Shown here piece after piece: positions 32,754 to 44,924 of a stretch of 64,000 bases of DNA (its first letter is position 1; the number at the start of each line of letters is the position of its first letter). Below the pieces are notes generated by a model. The model worked only from the letters and a program-made list of their open reading frames with translations, was not told where the DNA came from and searched no databases. Source of the DNA: Dichetophora obliterata (Eukaryota > Arthropoda > Insecta > Diptera > Sciomyzidae); NCBI GenBank assembly GCA_963920525.1, contig OY986438.1, positions 51,487,253-51,551,252 of the forward strand, in the 5' to 3' direction. The translations under genes were made by a program, and so were the position numbers.

Positions 32754-33308
32754 TATATGTATATGCTCTTTACTACAGGAAAAAAAATAATTAAAATTTA
32801 CCCATATTTATTTCCATTAATTAAACATAACTTTGAATTACATTTAGTTTAACCAACAAAATAAATGAAAAAAAACAACAAATTCATCACCATAAATATC
32901 AAATGAAAATTTTTTATAAAACAAAACAAATTTTACATGAATTTAATTGTGAGCTTTTTAGATCAGGTAAATTTAAAGAAGGACAACAACAACAAATTTG
33001 TTTTTGAATAATTTTTATTTAGAAGATGAAATGCTTTAAAAAAGTTTTGAAGAATAAACATGAAAAAACCAGAATTTTTCTCTATTACTCTATAAAAAGG
33101 AATTCTACTACGTCTATACTTACGATAATATCGAAACTGTGTCTTTTTTTTTATAAAAAGTTTTCGTTTGGTATTTTTGGTGATGAATTTGTTGTTCTTG
33201 TTCATTTGTTTTGTTGGTTGAAATTAAATCAAAGTTATGTTTGATTAATGGAAATAAATATGGGTAAATTCGAATTATTTATTTTTCCTGTAGTAAAGAG
33301 CATATACA
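32754..33308. mobile_element. Hairpin element with repeat R1 in its centre
   Basis: TATGCTCTTTACTACAGGAA, TTTACCCATATTTATTTCC and AACCAACAAAATAAATG on the left (32760-32870) are matched inverted on the right (33190-33305; TATGGGTAAA, CCTGTAGTAAAGAGCATATA). The centre (32933-33160) is the inverted copy of 28807-29020. Confidence 0.7.
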
Positions 33309-33444
33309 TATATATATATTTCAAAAGTAATTAAGAATTAAAATCTTAGTTAACAAAATAAATTTTTAGTATGGAAAAAATATAATGCATATAAATAATT
33401 CGAATATATTATGATATTTAAAAAATAACTGGAGTTTTTAAATG

Positions 33445-34545
33445 CTTAGTAACGCATGTGCTAACCTGGGTAGTATACATATATACTGCATCTGTAGCTA
33501 CACGCATCTGTATTCTCTATTGTATTTATCTTGCTGAAAATAGACGTTCGTTTTATTCGTACTCCAACTCATGGCATAAGAACCAGGTAGGGCCGACTCG
33601 GAGAGGAATAAAGTAGAAAGTAGAAAAAAGTGAGCTAGTTGTCAAAATCAGCTGTTCATGTCGAGTAAAAATTAAAAACATCTAAAGAAATTTCAGCTAA
33701 CTAAATCAGCAACAATTACCGAGCAAATCTTAAACAACGACGCACAGAAAACAGCATGAACACAGCGGTTGAGCAGCGTTAGAGGTGATGAACCGAATCG
33801 TCCACTGAAAATAAACAGAACTTTGCTTACTATATCCCGCTTTTCACTCGCCACACACGAAAATTCTCAAGCTTGCGGCGAGAGCAATAATTCTCTTGCT
33901 CTGGTAGCAAGATATCTTTCACCCGCTTTTCACTCGGAAATAATTGCCTTTGCCGCAAGCAGTTTGTTGATAATTCGCCCGCATGAGAAGGTTTACGAAA
34001 GTCACCTTTAAACCCGAGTAGTCAACAAACCACTTGTGGCGAAAGCAATTGTTGCTCATAGAATTGCCAAGTGAAGAACGGCCCTTTGCAGCGCATGCAG
34101 AACCAAAACATCAATATCAGCAGCTAGTTGCAACGTTGCCAGTAATGTTGGAAAAATCCCATTCGTGGTAGTTTTTAATTGCCCTTAGGAATTTTTGTAT
34201 TTTGGAATTCCTATTAAATTTTTTAATTCAGCGTGGTTTTTTTTAATTGGCGTGGAAATTTAGTGAGGCATTTTTTGAATTTCCGTGGGAGTTTGGTAAT
34301 ATTCTTCTTAAAATTTTTTTATTTTTAGTAAGTAATACTTCTTTGTAGTATTTCTAAAGGTTTTTTAAAATTATTTGTGCATATGGGACTTCTTGTTGAA
34401 TATTTTAATGCGAATGAGATTTTTGTGGCAATTTGAAATGCATATGGAATTTGTGGTGGTATTTTTAAGACGCGTGGTATTTTTGTGGTAATTTTTAATG
34501 ATCGCGGGATTTTTTTTGATACTATTTTATTGCGGTAGAAACTTT
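33445..34545 (-). repeat. Repeat R3, right arm
   Basis: This is the inverted partner of 30380-31175: TTTGCCGCAAGCAGTTTGTT, TTGGAAAAATCCCATTCGTG, ATGGAATTTGTGGTGGTATT and ACGCGTGGTATTTTTGTGG. About 350 bp at 33540-33945 without a left partner include a MITE end (33571). Confidence 0.6.
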
Positions 34546-34569
34546 TTTCTATCTTTACTTAATTTAAGT

Positions 34570-34918
34570 ATGATGTTCTTGACAACAACAACAAGAACAA
34601 AAGCAGCACAACAAGGAACGACATGATTATGAACCAAACGAACCCACACAACAACAACAACAACCATAAAAACAACGTAAGCAGCTACTGAAGCAGCTTG
34701 TGCATTTCTCATACGAATATACAAAGATTTTTTCTTAGATTTTGCTATTTTATTAGATGTTCGTTTTATTCCCACTAAAACTGATATTTTGGCATTTTTT
34801 TTCTTTGTACGATGAATATTAAAGGCTGTAGGTATACCCCAAAGTGTCAAATATCATTTTGAAAAAATTCGTGAAAATAACCCCAATACAAACCGCGCTG
34901 TAAGACGTAATTCTACGT
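34570..34918 (-). repeat. Repeat R2, copy 2 (inverted)
   Basis: This is the inverted copy of 29028-29395 with ACAACAACAACAA, CATACGAATATACAAAG, GTACGATGAATATTAAAGG and GTAAGACGTAATTCTACG. It runs directly into the terminal tandem array at 34925. Confidence 0.7.
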
Positions 34919-34924
34919 CAAAAT

Positions 34925-35010
34925 AACAACCACGAAATAACTTTTATTTCTGATTGAAAAAAATAACGACCACGAAATAACTTTTATTTCTGATTGAAAA
35001 AATATCGATA
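34925..35010 (-). repeat. Tandem array in the right foldback arm
   Basis: Two units of ACGAAATAACTTTTATTTC then TGATTGAAAAAAATAACG are present, inverted relative to the left-arm array at 27205-27450. Confidence 0.65.
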
Positions 35011-35068
35011 AATAAGAACTTTTATTAAATTATTGATTTATAGCGACAATCGTTATCGGCGGTCCCTG

Positions 35069-37580
35069 AATAAAAATATTTGAAAAAAAATCCAAATAAT
35101 AAGACTTCCAATATAATAATAAATTATCAAATTTGACCAAGACTTATAAAAAAGTAGTTTAAAATTAATAAAAAAAAGCTTTTTTAACAACATTAAAATG
35201 TTAAAATACTCAATCCATACATTATTTTTTCTTGTTTGCAAACGAAGTTCCAGCAGAAAAAAAACAGAAAAAAAGAAGATCGTTCCATTTTTAAATCTCA
35301 CCATGCATAGCAGCTGTTTAAGTTTAATCAAATTTATCAAAAATGTTGAAAAATACAACAACTGAAGAAATTGCCAAACTTTGAAAGCATATATAGACCA
35401 ATACAAAGATAATTAATAATAAGTTTTGGTTACAAACATCTTATTGCAACCAAACTTATGTATTTATATACTAACAAACGGATTATATACATTAATATCA
35501 GGAGTTGCCAAGTGAATTCTTTGTAAGCTTGCGGGCGATTAAGAACAAGAGTGACGATCATTAATGATTTTTTATGCACAAATACATGCAAACATTTTTG
35601 AGGTTATGTTTTCTAATCTACCTATCTTGTTATCCTTGCTGTCTGTATCGATGACGAGAGTTCCTCGGAAAAATACGATGACGCAAACCAAAGATTTACC
35701 CTCTACCAAAATCGTTCAACGCGCCTAAAGAAGTTTTCATTTCAAAAATTTTTTTTACGTTTTATTACGAATACTAAAAGTTCCACAGTGCATTATCATT
35801 TCAGCCGATTGAAATAAATTATAACTTGTTGAACGCAAAATTAAACAGGCTTTTAGAATCTTGCCAAAATTAATGGTACCACAGAAAAAAATTTGTCAAC
35901 AAAACGTTGTTAAAATTTAAAAAAACAAAACTGAAATTTTCAAATGATTTTACCTGTAACTTTGTCAATTTGCAACCTGTAACTATTGTCATTCGATAAA
36001 AAAATCTTGTAAGCTACATTATTCTTCTTTTTATCTATTTTAAATTTTTTGAAATTGAGCTAGACAAAACGGAGTTCATAACAAACTGCACCTATCTAAA
36101 ATCGATTATTTGACCACAAATCCCGATTTTGAGGGTATATTTAAAAAACTAAGTATGCAGTTATCTTAATGCCATATAATAAGAATATTTAATGCCATAC
36201 AAATAAGCCGTCGATTTCTTAAATTTCACAATTTCTCCTATTGTTAATTATTAAAATTTAGATAATTGTGAGCTGAATTGTATCAAATCAACCTTTTGAG
36301 AATGAAAAACATCTCTAAACTTTTATGTGCTTTCAACTAATTCTAATAATAATATCATGTACAAAAAATTATCAACTATGAATTAACTTATCTACGCAAT
36401 AAGAAACTAACTAGCTAAGTTTAATTTAAGTGCTTAAAAGTACTTTCGTTTTCGTATCTATATAAATAATTTAACATCTTTTGACCTAGACATAACAATA
36501 TTATTATAATTGGAATAGCTTTCAGGTATTCTTATCAATTGAAAATTAATATAGTTGTAATCGTTATCATTATCGTTGGCATGTGCATATTGCGTGCTAA
36601 TCACACAGGATATACAATCCTTCCTTGCTTCGAAGCAAGGCGTGCGAGTAGGCAATAGAGACAAGCAGCACACTGGCAAGACTAGCAATATCAATAGCAA
36701 CAGCGACAACAACAAAAACAATGAAAATAAGATAATGGGTTCAGTCACCAGGTGTTTCGGTAACACTTTTAATCAGATCAAATTGCTTATTCCACGCAGA
36801 TAAGCAGCACGTTAAAGACAAAATGTGGGTGTCAATGATGATGAGCTTCATTACCGGCGGTGCGGGAGCATAATTAAAGTTGCTTGTGCTCCGACTGATT
36901 TTAATGTCTTGATGACAATGCATAGCATTACGTACTCAAATTTCTCTTAAAAGAAAATACAAAATTAGCTACTTTTAGGCGTCCTGGTATTTGAGTAAAG
37001 TATTTAAGTTGGGGTGTGGATTTATCAGAGAAATTCTGCACGTGAACTGGTATTATAAGAACTTATTAGTACTTTCACTTAAATAAAAGATGTTGCCCCG
37101 AAGGCTTTTTTAACTTTTCAGTATCATTACAAATGTTTTTTGCCTTTCAAAGAAGATTGTGTTCTATTTATAAATTCCACATCCACTAAAAGAACTTACT
37201 CAAATATATAAAGCTTTTATAATAAAACTTGTTAAACAAAGTTTTGGATAACTTATCTGAAAATATTTCATTTAATGGAAAGCGAGGTGTTTAAATTTAG
37301 CCCTGCTTATAAAGTTTAAAGTGGTATCTGTTCAACGATATTTTACGAGTATAGCAATTGTTTATCAAGTATTTGCTTTCTTCTCAATGTGTCCATAGTT
37401 TTCTCATTATTATTATATGAATTGAATCAATTCGATTAAGACTGTTTGGCATAAGCAACTTTTCTAATAAAATATTCATAATTTTGTCAAATGTACTGCT
37501 TTGAAAAGCCCAATTATTTGATTATGGCTGCTGTAAAAACCAAAACATTTGTTTTTATTGCTATAGCAATGGAAGAAGTT
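35069..37580. other. No gene recognised
   Basis: This is AT-rich spacer. It includes an 18-bp perfect palindrome CCTTGCTTCGAAGCAAGG (36620-36637) and an Asn-rich open frame at 36576-36803 derived from AAC/AAT repeats, which I do not consider a gene. Confidence 0.35.
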
Positions 37581-37871
37581 TCAAGCTATCTGGCATAAAT
37601 ACTCGTATTGCCTCGGGTGTACTCTAAAAACAATTTACTTATTTGTTAAATTTGCTTTACGAACTTAATCGAGTAAATGAAATTTTCTCACTCACCTGTC
37701 TGCATATTCATTGCCTACAGCATCGACAACAGATGTCGCTCCAGAGTTCATCTCAATGGAAAAAAAGCCGTAAGGCTCGTTATTTATGCATGCAGCACCA
37801 AGAAATGGGTCATTATCCTTAACTTGCTGAAGTTTACTTAGCTTGCAATAAGCCAATAAGAAAATGGTGTT
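37581..37871 (-). CDS. Candidate last two exons of an unrecognised gene
   Basis: On the minus strand an acceptor (GGCCTAG) precedes an exon at 37871-37696 that is open in one frame only: NTIFLLAYCKLSKLQQVKDN then DPFLGAACINNEPYGFFSIE and ATSVVDAVGNEYAD. It ends at a strong donor (ACAG|GTGAGTGAG). A 72-bp intron (37695-37624, ending TTTTTAG) leads to a short exon that continues the frame as RVHPRQYEYLCQIA and stops with TGA at 37583-37581. Matching splice phase across the intron and the short intron length favour a real host gene end. I do not recognise the protein and could not locate upstream exons, which would have to end in phase 0 before 37872. Confidence 0.45.
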
Positions 37872-39352
37872 CTAGGCCATATTAATGCATGAAGTAAGGT
37901 AAATGCAGCATAAACAGGTATTTTGCAGAGGATTTAAGGAGTGTCCATAAAAAATAGGATTTAGTGCTGGTGACTTATGCAATAAACGAGTTTCGGACAA
38001 GTCATCATGAACGTATAAAAACTGCAATAAGAAATAATATGATTATGAATCAGTAAACATTAGAAAAAAAACATATGCGTCTTTGGACACACGAGTGAAG
38101 CGAAGCTTTTTCGCATTTTAATAGATTTGATAATTTAATGGTTTTTTAATAAAATAATTTTCATATCAAAAAATTTTAAATATCAAAAAGTTAACTTCAA
38201 AAAATACACATTAATACTCACACCAGTACATTATTATTTTATTTGATTACATGTTACATAATTTTTAATTATTTTTGTAAATGTTTTGAATTATTATCAT
38301 GGAAATTTATTAATGGAATTGTTGGTTTTGATATCTAAAATAGCAAACGTATATTACATATCATCGATATATCTAGCAAATACTGCATCAATATTTGAAT
38401 CGCTTATCATTCGTAAATTATATTTATCAAAAAGGCATTGTTTAAGTGCTTGTGAACATTCAAACAATTGGTGCCTTGTGATAAGTTTCGCCCAGTTCGC
38501 CCAGGAGCCTGCTCGTGTATTGGCAGTGATGCCAGATTGAGGGTAATTTCCATTTTTGAGGGATTTTTCAATCGTCTTGTGAGCTAAAAGGGAAAAAGGG
38601 AAGCATTTTGCTTGGTCGTACATATAAAAGGGAATTTTCAAATGGAGAACTAAAGGCGTTATTCTGGTGAATTGCAATCGTAAGTTAACATACAAAGTAG
38701 TTTTTTAAATTCTTTTTTTAACATGAAGTTGGAAAGTTCAAAAATATCATATAAATATTTGTTGTTTAGACCTTTTTGTGTGTTGACAGTTTTGTCAAGT
38801 AGCTTTCGATATCATTTTATACTGAGAAATCCTTATAATTGCAATTTTCAATTTCTAGAATTAGTCGATAAATATAAGTAGTACATATTGCTATATTGTT
38901 TGCTATTGTTTTGCTTTTTGTATTGTTTCGCTACTTTAAACAATTAATTAATTTAAAAAAAAATACTAGATATTTTTATTGTATCCACTTGGTTTCAAAG
39001 AAAGTGGAGAAAAAATGTATCCGTCTTCGAAGACGTCTTTCAAGACAGCACTCAGTCTTCGAGGACAGATCGCTCTAATCCTATAGCTGTGGTCGAATAC
39101 CATTTCGAACAAATTAGCCAAACGACTTGCAAGACTATTCTTCGTCATGTCTTCGACGACGGATGGGACCTGCGTACTGCGTGTTCACTTAAAATCAATG
39201 TACGTGTTCAATGTACGTGTTCGCTTAAAACCAGTACACCTCTGCTTGTGTTTGCCCCATCGTGCTCTCTTGCTTTATGCTTTCCACTCTCCCTCATTTC
39301 CTTCATGGATAGATCCATCTTTGAAGCCAGATTTTTCGCTTTTTAATGTATT
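37872..39352. other. Mostly non-coding; one long minus frame of unknown status
   Basis: The minus frame 38695-38354 (113 codons; includes AGSWANWAKLITRHQLFECS) is longer than expected for AT-rich DNA but shows no domain. Its natural end does not splice in phase with the exon at 37871. Around 39020-39180 TCTTCGAAGACG-type palindromic words cluster. Nothing else was recognised. Confidence 0.3.
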
Positions 39353-42300
39353 GGGGAATGTCGTTAGAGTTGGGCCACTGTCAAAGTTGGGCCACCACTG
39401 TATTTCGTAAATGGCAAGTGCTGCCATCGTTACAAATGCATGAAACTATTCGTCTCGATGACAGCTAACTTTTAGAAACATTGACAGTCGCAGAAATTAT
39501 TTCCTAAAAGTTTTATGCCGTCGATTTGTTTTCGATAGTTTCTAAAGTTTTGTAACACTCGGAAAAAAGTGCACATAACTCGGAAAAAACCATGTCGCAA
39601 TTGAAATAAGTACCTCATTACATTGTTAGGTCAACTAACAACAAGTTTCCAAAAGGAAATCTTAATTCCTTAACCTCTTCGGCTGTAGAGAGTTCCGATA
39701 AAAAACACGAATGTTGTTAGAGTTGGGTCACTCCTGTAGTCAGGGGCACGCTCCTTTTTTTCTAACAGTGAAATATTACTTCTTAGCATGTTTTTCGCAC
39801 TGCTAAACATTAGAATAATAAATTATAGAGATAAAAGTCTTCTTTCATGACTAAAAAATTAATGAATAACCATTTTTACAATAACAAATAATATAAACAT
39901 TTGAATTTAAGATAAAAAATTGCTTTTTTTAGTGCTTCTCGATACAAGCGAGTTTCCAAAAGGGCCAATTTCAATGCAAAGGATATTTCCCTGGCGATTA
40001 AAGCTGTAATCGTAAGTTAAGCTTCGGTAAGAGCTGCAGCAGGTCAATTTAAAGTGCCACGCTCAAGTTTGACGCGGTGCATTGAAAAAGTATCGAAGAA
40101 ATATAATGACCTTTCCGCTGTCTCCCATAAAGATTTGCTTGGATTTATAACACAATTTGTTGCATACGCTGCATCTACTGAAAAACACCAAGTAAGTGTA
40201 TAAGTTAGCTGAATACATGAATATATGTAATTTTATAGAAACCAATAATCTGTGAAAATATTGAATTTGGTTGAGAAAAGTGAGATAACATAATTTTTTA
40301 CTCAAATTCAGCGTGAACTTTTCACTTTTTTATCTGGATTCCATATTTTTAAAGATTAATGCTTTGTGCAAAATAACATTCGGTTGCATGTCGCGAAAAA
40401 TTTATAGGTATGAAAATGCATTTTTTATTTGGTATTATTTTTTAGATTTTTTTCTGCTGAAGAAGAAAAAGCTCTCGTCGGGTATGCTAAAAACGCAGCG
40501 ATCATTACTACAGGCTTAACATAACAGAATTGAGAGAACTGGCATACCAATTCGCAAAAAAAAAAAATCGGGATCCGGTATCCGTCAAAATGGGATGAAG
40601 AAAAAATGTCTTGACGAGATTGGTACTATGGATTCATGCGACGTCACCAAGAGCTTTCATTGCGCACTCCAGAGTAGACGACTTTAAACCGCGTTAAATC
40701 GTTTTCTAAGGCGAATGTCGAGATGTTTTTTTGCAATCTAGATGTTGTTTTGTCAACACATCCATATCAGGCGGCAGACATTTGGAACATGGACGCAACC
40801 GGCTTTTCAACGGTACCGACTAATATTGGGAAAATTATTTCGATGCGAGGCGCGAGGAAAGTAGGGCAAATCTCGGCACAAGAACGAAGATCGATGATCA
40901 CGATGGCTTAAGCAAGTAGTGTCGAAGGATACTCCATTCCACCATTCTTTTTGTTTGCAAAAAAAAAAATATGCAATCCACATTTTTGGAAGATGCATCC
41001 CCTGGGGCGATTGGTTTTGCTAATGGCTCCGGCTGGATGCAACAAACGGAATTCAATAAGTACATCCAGTTTTTCGTCGAAAAAATTAAGGCCTTGAAGT
41101 AATCACCAAAGTTATTGCTGCTTTCCTCCCACCTTTCCGTTGAGGCCTTAGATTTTTCCGTTGAAAATGGAGTCACCGCTCTGTCGTTTCCTCCCCCCTC
41201 CACTGCAGCCATCACCTACAACTCCTGGACGTTTCTGTATACGGTCCCGTCAAGGCTTATTATAAATCGCAATGCAATGCTTGACAGAAGAACCACGCAG
41301 GGAAAATTCTCGAAATTCGACATATCCCAGGTATCGTTCGAGCTTCGTTGGACTTGGCATTAACACGGGGAAATATGAAAGCAGGATTCCTTGCCACTGG
41401 AATTTACCCGTACAATCCCGACATTTTCATGGATTCCGATTTCATCCAAGCCGTGCACAGTGGAGAAAACAAGCGAGCCGCCATGGAAGCCGAAATTACC
41501 GAGGGAGATTTGCAGCGCCGCATTATTGTTTTGGATTCGCCCCCGGCTGAACCCAACGCAGACGTTGCGAAAAATATCGAAATGCAAGACAAAACAGCCG
41601 GTAGCTCGTACGAGGAAGCGCCTTCCCTGCCTTCGACGTCTTCATCTCGGGAGTCCACCCATTCCTTAATATTGTCATTGGTCGGGCCTCTACAAGCAGC
41701 CGCTCCAACAGCCAAATAAAATCGGGGACGACGTCCGATGAAAAGCGCAGTTTTAACATCTCCCGAAAGTCGCGATGATTTGCGGGAAAAACAAAACAAA
41801 AAGCGACGCTTCGAAGACGCCGCAAATGCGTAAAATATCGAAAAAGTGGACGCGAAACCACCGCCACCACCACAGGCGAATCGATGCCGCCCACCGAAAA
41901 ATACACAGAAGAAAGTAACTTCGGATGACGATGACGATGCCGTTGTCGATTTCTGCATAATTTGTCTTGGACCAACGCCCTTAAAATTAACAAAAAATAA
42001 TTCGATCGATTGCATTGATTACGGAAGAGAAGTGCACTTGAAGTGAGCGAAAATTTCGAAAAGTTATTTTGTATGTCAAAACTGCGAGTCAGATTGAGTG
42101 AGTTTTTTTAATTCTCTTCGAAAATATGAAAAAATGTATAAAAAACAATAAAATGTTGCAAATCACTGCATAGAAAACTGTTTCAGTACATATTTCATAT
42201 ATTTTCAGTGGTGGCCCAACTCTGACTGCAATGGCCCAACTCTAATTACTTTTTTTTTTCGTCGATAACTTTTTTCCGAAGTTGCAGCGTGTTGCCATAC

Positions 42301-42425
42301 ATATACTATGTTAAAGATAAGGGTTTGAACTTTCGAATAAAAAAAAAAAATTATAAATATATTCAAGTATATAAAAAAGATACAGAGGAAAATCAAAAGG
42401 TGGCCCAACTCTAACGACATTCCCC
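39353..42425 (+). mobile_element. Near-complete pogo/Tigger-like transposon, inactive
   Basis: The terminal repeats are GGGGAATGTCGTTAGAGTTG then GGCCAC on the left and GGTGGCCCAACTCTAACGAC then ATTCCCC on the right. TATT flanks both ends (39349-39352, 42426-42429). Extra copies of AGTTGGGCCAC and TGGCCCAACTC lie subterminally (39385, 39722, 42211, 42231). The body encodes a transposase with HTH, an intron, a DDE region and a C-terminal Cys module. It is related to the shorter element at 10541-11807. Confidence 0.82.
39960..42095 (+). pseudogene. Pogo-like transposase with frameshifts
   Basis: The HTH exon shows ISLAIKAVIV then SVRAAAGQFKVPRSSLTR and a donor CACCAA|GTAAGT near 40191. After an acceptor (TTTTTTAG, about 40445) comes SAEEEKALVGYAKNAAIITT. 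The DDE part has DIWNMDATGFSTVPTN (first Asp), RKVGQISAQERRSMITM, SIPPFFLFAKKK, ANGSGWMQQTEFNKYIQFF and SHLSVEALDFSVENGVTALS. The second catalytic Asp, expected in a DNHxSHLS motif just before SHLSVE, is missing. Then come AGFLATGIYPYNPDIF and a Cys-containing tail FCIICLGPTPLKLTKNNSID..VCQNCESD. Stops at 40908, 41100, 41717 and 41832 and several frameshifts abolish activity. Confidence 0.82.
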
Positions 42426-43084
42426 TATTTTAAAAATTTAAAAAATTTTTGGACATATATTTATACGATTTATATTTTCCTGAATTTATGAACTCAGGTC
42501 AGCAAAAAACCCGTATTGTTACTTCGTTGTTTTCAACGATGGTTTCAAAGACAACGTCTTCGAAGTCTACTTTGGCCACTGGATTTGTATGGAAAAGATT
42601 TTTTTTATAACAAATATTTATGTATTAATCAGAGCAAATAGTTTTTAAAACAGATTCTATACTATTATTCTTTCAGTTATACAATTTTTTGTATGCTTAT
42701 GTTTATAAACATGTGCTATGTTATTTAATACCTTAATGAACTTTTGTGCATAAAATTTTATACCTACATAAAGTTATGTTTGAAAGATATTTTATAGATT
42801 TTGCAACATTGTAAAAGGAAAAACAAGGGAATTTTTTCATGTGTTTATGGGAAATTATGCATAAATATACTGGCAACACTGTGTATAGCATAAAATAATC
42901 TGTAAGTTATGCATAACTTTAGGCTGAACATTTTGGAGGACATGTTGTAAAAGCACTGTATTAATGGCAATGAATTTTATGTATTAAGATGTGGATTCCT
43001 TTAAGCTGAAAATTTTTCAGGACAGTTAAAGCGATAAAGATGAGAAGCAGTATGCTTGTATATTTTTGTTTGTTTGCTTGTTTT
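42426..43084. other. No gene recognised
   Basis: This is AT-rich spacer. GTCTTCGAAGTC at 42559 echoes the words near 39030 on the other side of the pogo element. Confidence 0.35.
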
Positions 43085-44310
43085 AGTAGAAACTCACTTT
43101 CCGGGATGCTCAGAGATATGTATTACTCAAATTCGGGAAGATCAGTTACCAACCCAAACAAAACTGAGTTAGTGGTTTTCACCAGAAAACACAATTTACC
43201 TCTAATTAGTCCTCCTAAGCTAGGAAACTCAAGACTAAGCTTCTCAGATCAAGCAAAATACCTGGATAGCTTATAGAGGCTTATACTGGATAGAAAGCCC
43301 AGTCTGCTCGAGATACCCAAAAAAGCGAATATTGCCCTGTACTCCTGCAAAAAGTCGGTGGGTGGCAAATGGGGCTTACAACCAATTGTTACTCACTGGC
43401 TATATAAAGCAGTTGTAAGGCCGATTTTGCTATATGGTGCTATTATCTGGTGGCAAGCACTCGAAAAACAGACTTACCTAAACCTTCTCCGTAAAGTTCC
43501 AAGATCAGCGGAACTGTGCCTCAGTGGAGCCCTAAGAACCACTCCGGCAGACGCATTGGGCACAATGCTCTATCTTACACCACGTGACATCCTAGCTACA
43601 CAGATGGCCGCTAATATAGCCATCTGCCTAGAAGCCACCTCCCAGTGAAAAGAAGGTACATTAGAACATTCTTGTATCAGAAATTTCAGGGAGGGAGACT
43701 CCCATACCATTGACAAGGTACATTGACTACATCACACAAAAACTATCCTTTGAAAGGAAGTTCGATGTATCAATTCCCTCTCGAGAAGAGTGGGAACTAG
43801 GAAACCGTTCACCTAACAATATCATTGAGACCTTTACTGATGGATCAAAACTAGATGGCAAAGTAGGTGGAGGAGTCTACTCAGAAGCATTAAGCATTAA
43901 TTTATCCTTCAGGCTCCCTGACCATTGCAGTGTATTTCAAGCTGAAATCACTGCTATACAACATGAAGCGTTAACTTGACTTCAGGTAAATGAAATATCT
44001 TTCATGGATATTTGCATACTTTCTGACAGTCAAGCCGCTATGAAAGCCCTAGGAACTGTTGAAATAACATCTGAAACAGTTCTCAACTGCCGCAGATCTC
44101 TAAACGAGATTGCAGAGCAGCATAAAATCCTTCTATGCTGGATTCCTGGACATAAGGATTTTCTAGGCAACTGCAAAGCAGATGAACTCGCTCGTACAGG
44201 TACTACCAAACAACTATCTTTAGACAAGGCAAGCCTTGGTACTCCTCTCACCACATGAAAACTTCTTGCACATGAGTTATCGAGCATCAAAACCAACAAC
44301 AATAATATAA
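43085..44310 (+). pseudogene. LINE fragment: RT C-terminus plus RNase H
   Basis: The thumb/connection region (NKTELVVFTRKHNLPLI, ALYSCKKSVGGKWGLQP, LYKAVVRPILLYGAIIWW) is followed by an RNase H domain with all four acidic positions: ETFTDGSKLDG (D), HCSVFQAEITAIQ (E), ICILSDSQAAMKALG (D) and KADELARTG (D), plus LLCWIPGHKDFLGN. The arrangement fits LINE clades with an RNase H domain (I/LOA/R1-like group). The fragment is truncated at both ends. In-frame stops at 43646, 43977 and 44256 are all TGA where Trp is expected, and a frameshift lies near 43265. Confidence 0.82.
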
Positions 44311-44924
44311 TTCGTATAATACAAAGTTTAAAAAATTTTTTTTTCAGTTTTCGATTGTAACGGTCCTGACTTACACTTTACATGTTTTTCCAGTTCAATT
44401 AAATAAATAAAAATATAAAATATTATCACTTTTTTGAAGGAAAAAATTTGACACATAACGTACATCACGTAACGTATCATACTATGGTTTATATAAAAAT
44501 AATTAAAAAAAAATTAATCAACGAAACAATTATGAATATGTAGCAACAATATTCCAGATAATATTAAAAAACTTTCATAAAAAAACTCGTGCACACTTCC
44601 GAAATTTTTTCGTTTATATTGATGCAGGTAAGAACCAATTCTATTTTATGTCACGTAACGTTTCAGTTTTGATGGCTTCTATTTGAGAGCCGAACTTTTG
44701 ACAACTCTTAGCTTTTACACCTTGTATAGTGCGCTTAGTAAACTATTGAAAAATCATAATAAAAAAAAACTGCAAGTTTCATTTTTCTTTGTTTTTCTAC
44801 TCATTAAAGTCGTACGACTGTCACGTGCGTAGCTATTTGAAGAAAATATTTTTTATGACAAAACATTGGATTCATTAATAGGAAATCTGCGAGGGATCAA
44901 AAAAAAAGTGTTTTGCCGTGATCT
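44311..44924. other. No gene recognised
   Basis: This is AT-rich spacer with GTAACGTATCATAC-like short words only. Confidence 0.35.

Larger units (their letters stand above)
27034..35068. mobile_element. 8-kb foldback-type composite with CAGGGACCG ends
   Basis: The left end CAGGGACCGATAATAAC (27034) is matched inverted at the right end (..GTTATCGGCGGTCCCTG, ending 35068). Flanking octamers AATAAAAC (27026-27033) and AATAAAAA (35069-35076) differ at one base, consistent with an 8-bp target duplication. Just inside each end are short tandem units in opposite orientation (27205-27450 and 34925-35010), and longer inverted segments follow (29028-31175 against 33445-34918). This matches foldback elements, whose arms carry tandem repeats. 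The centre has been invaded by a Tc1 element and hairpins. Confidence 0.65.

Noticed and set aside
36576..36803. Asn-rich 75-codon frame (NSNSDNNKNNENK)
   Set aside because: It arises from AAC/AAT microsatellite-like DNA, with no homology signal and no splice-linked partners.
38354..38695. 113-codon minus frame as the upstream exon of the 37.6-37.9 kb gene
   Set aside because: The only plausible donor at its end has the wrong phase for the exon at 37871, and the frame has no domain.
41404..42015. 203-codon minus-strand frame opposite the pogo transposase
   Set aside because: It is the antisense shadow of the real plus-strand transposase reading, which carries recognisable family motifs.
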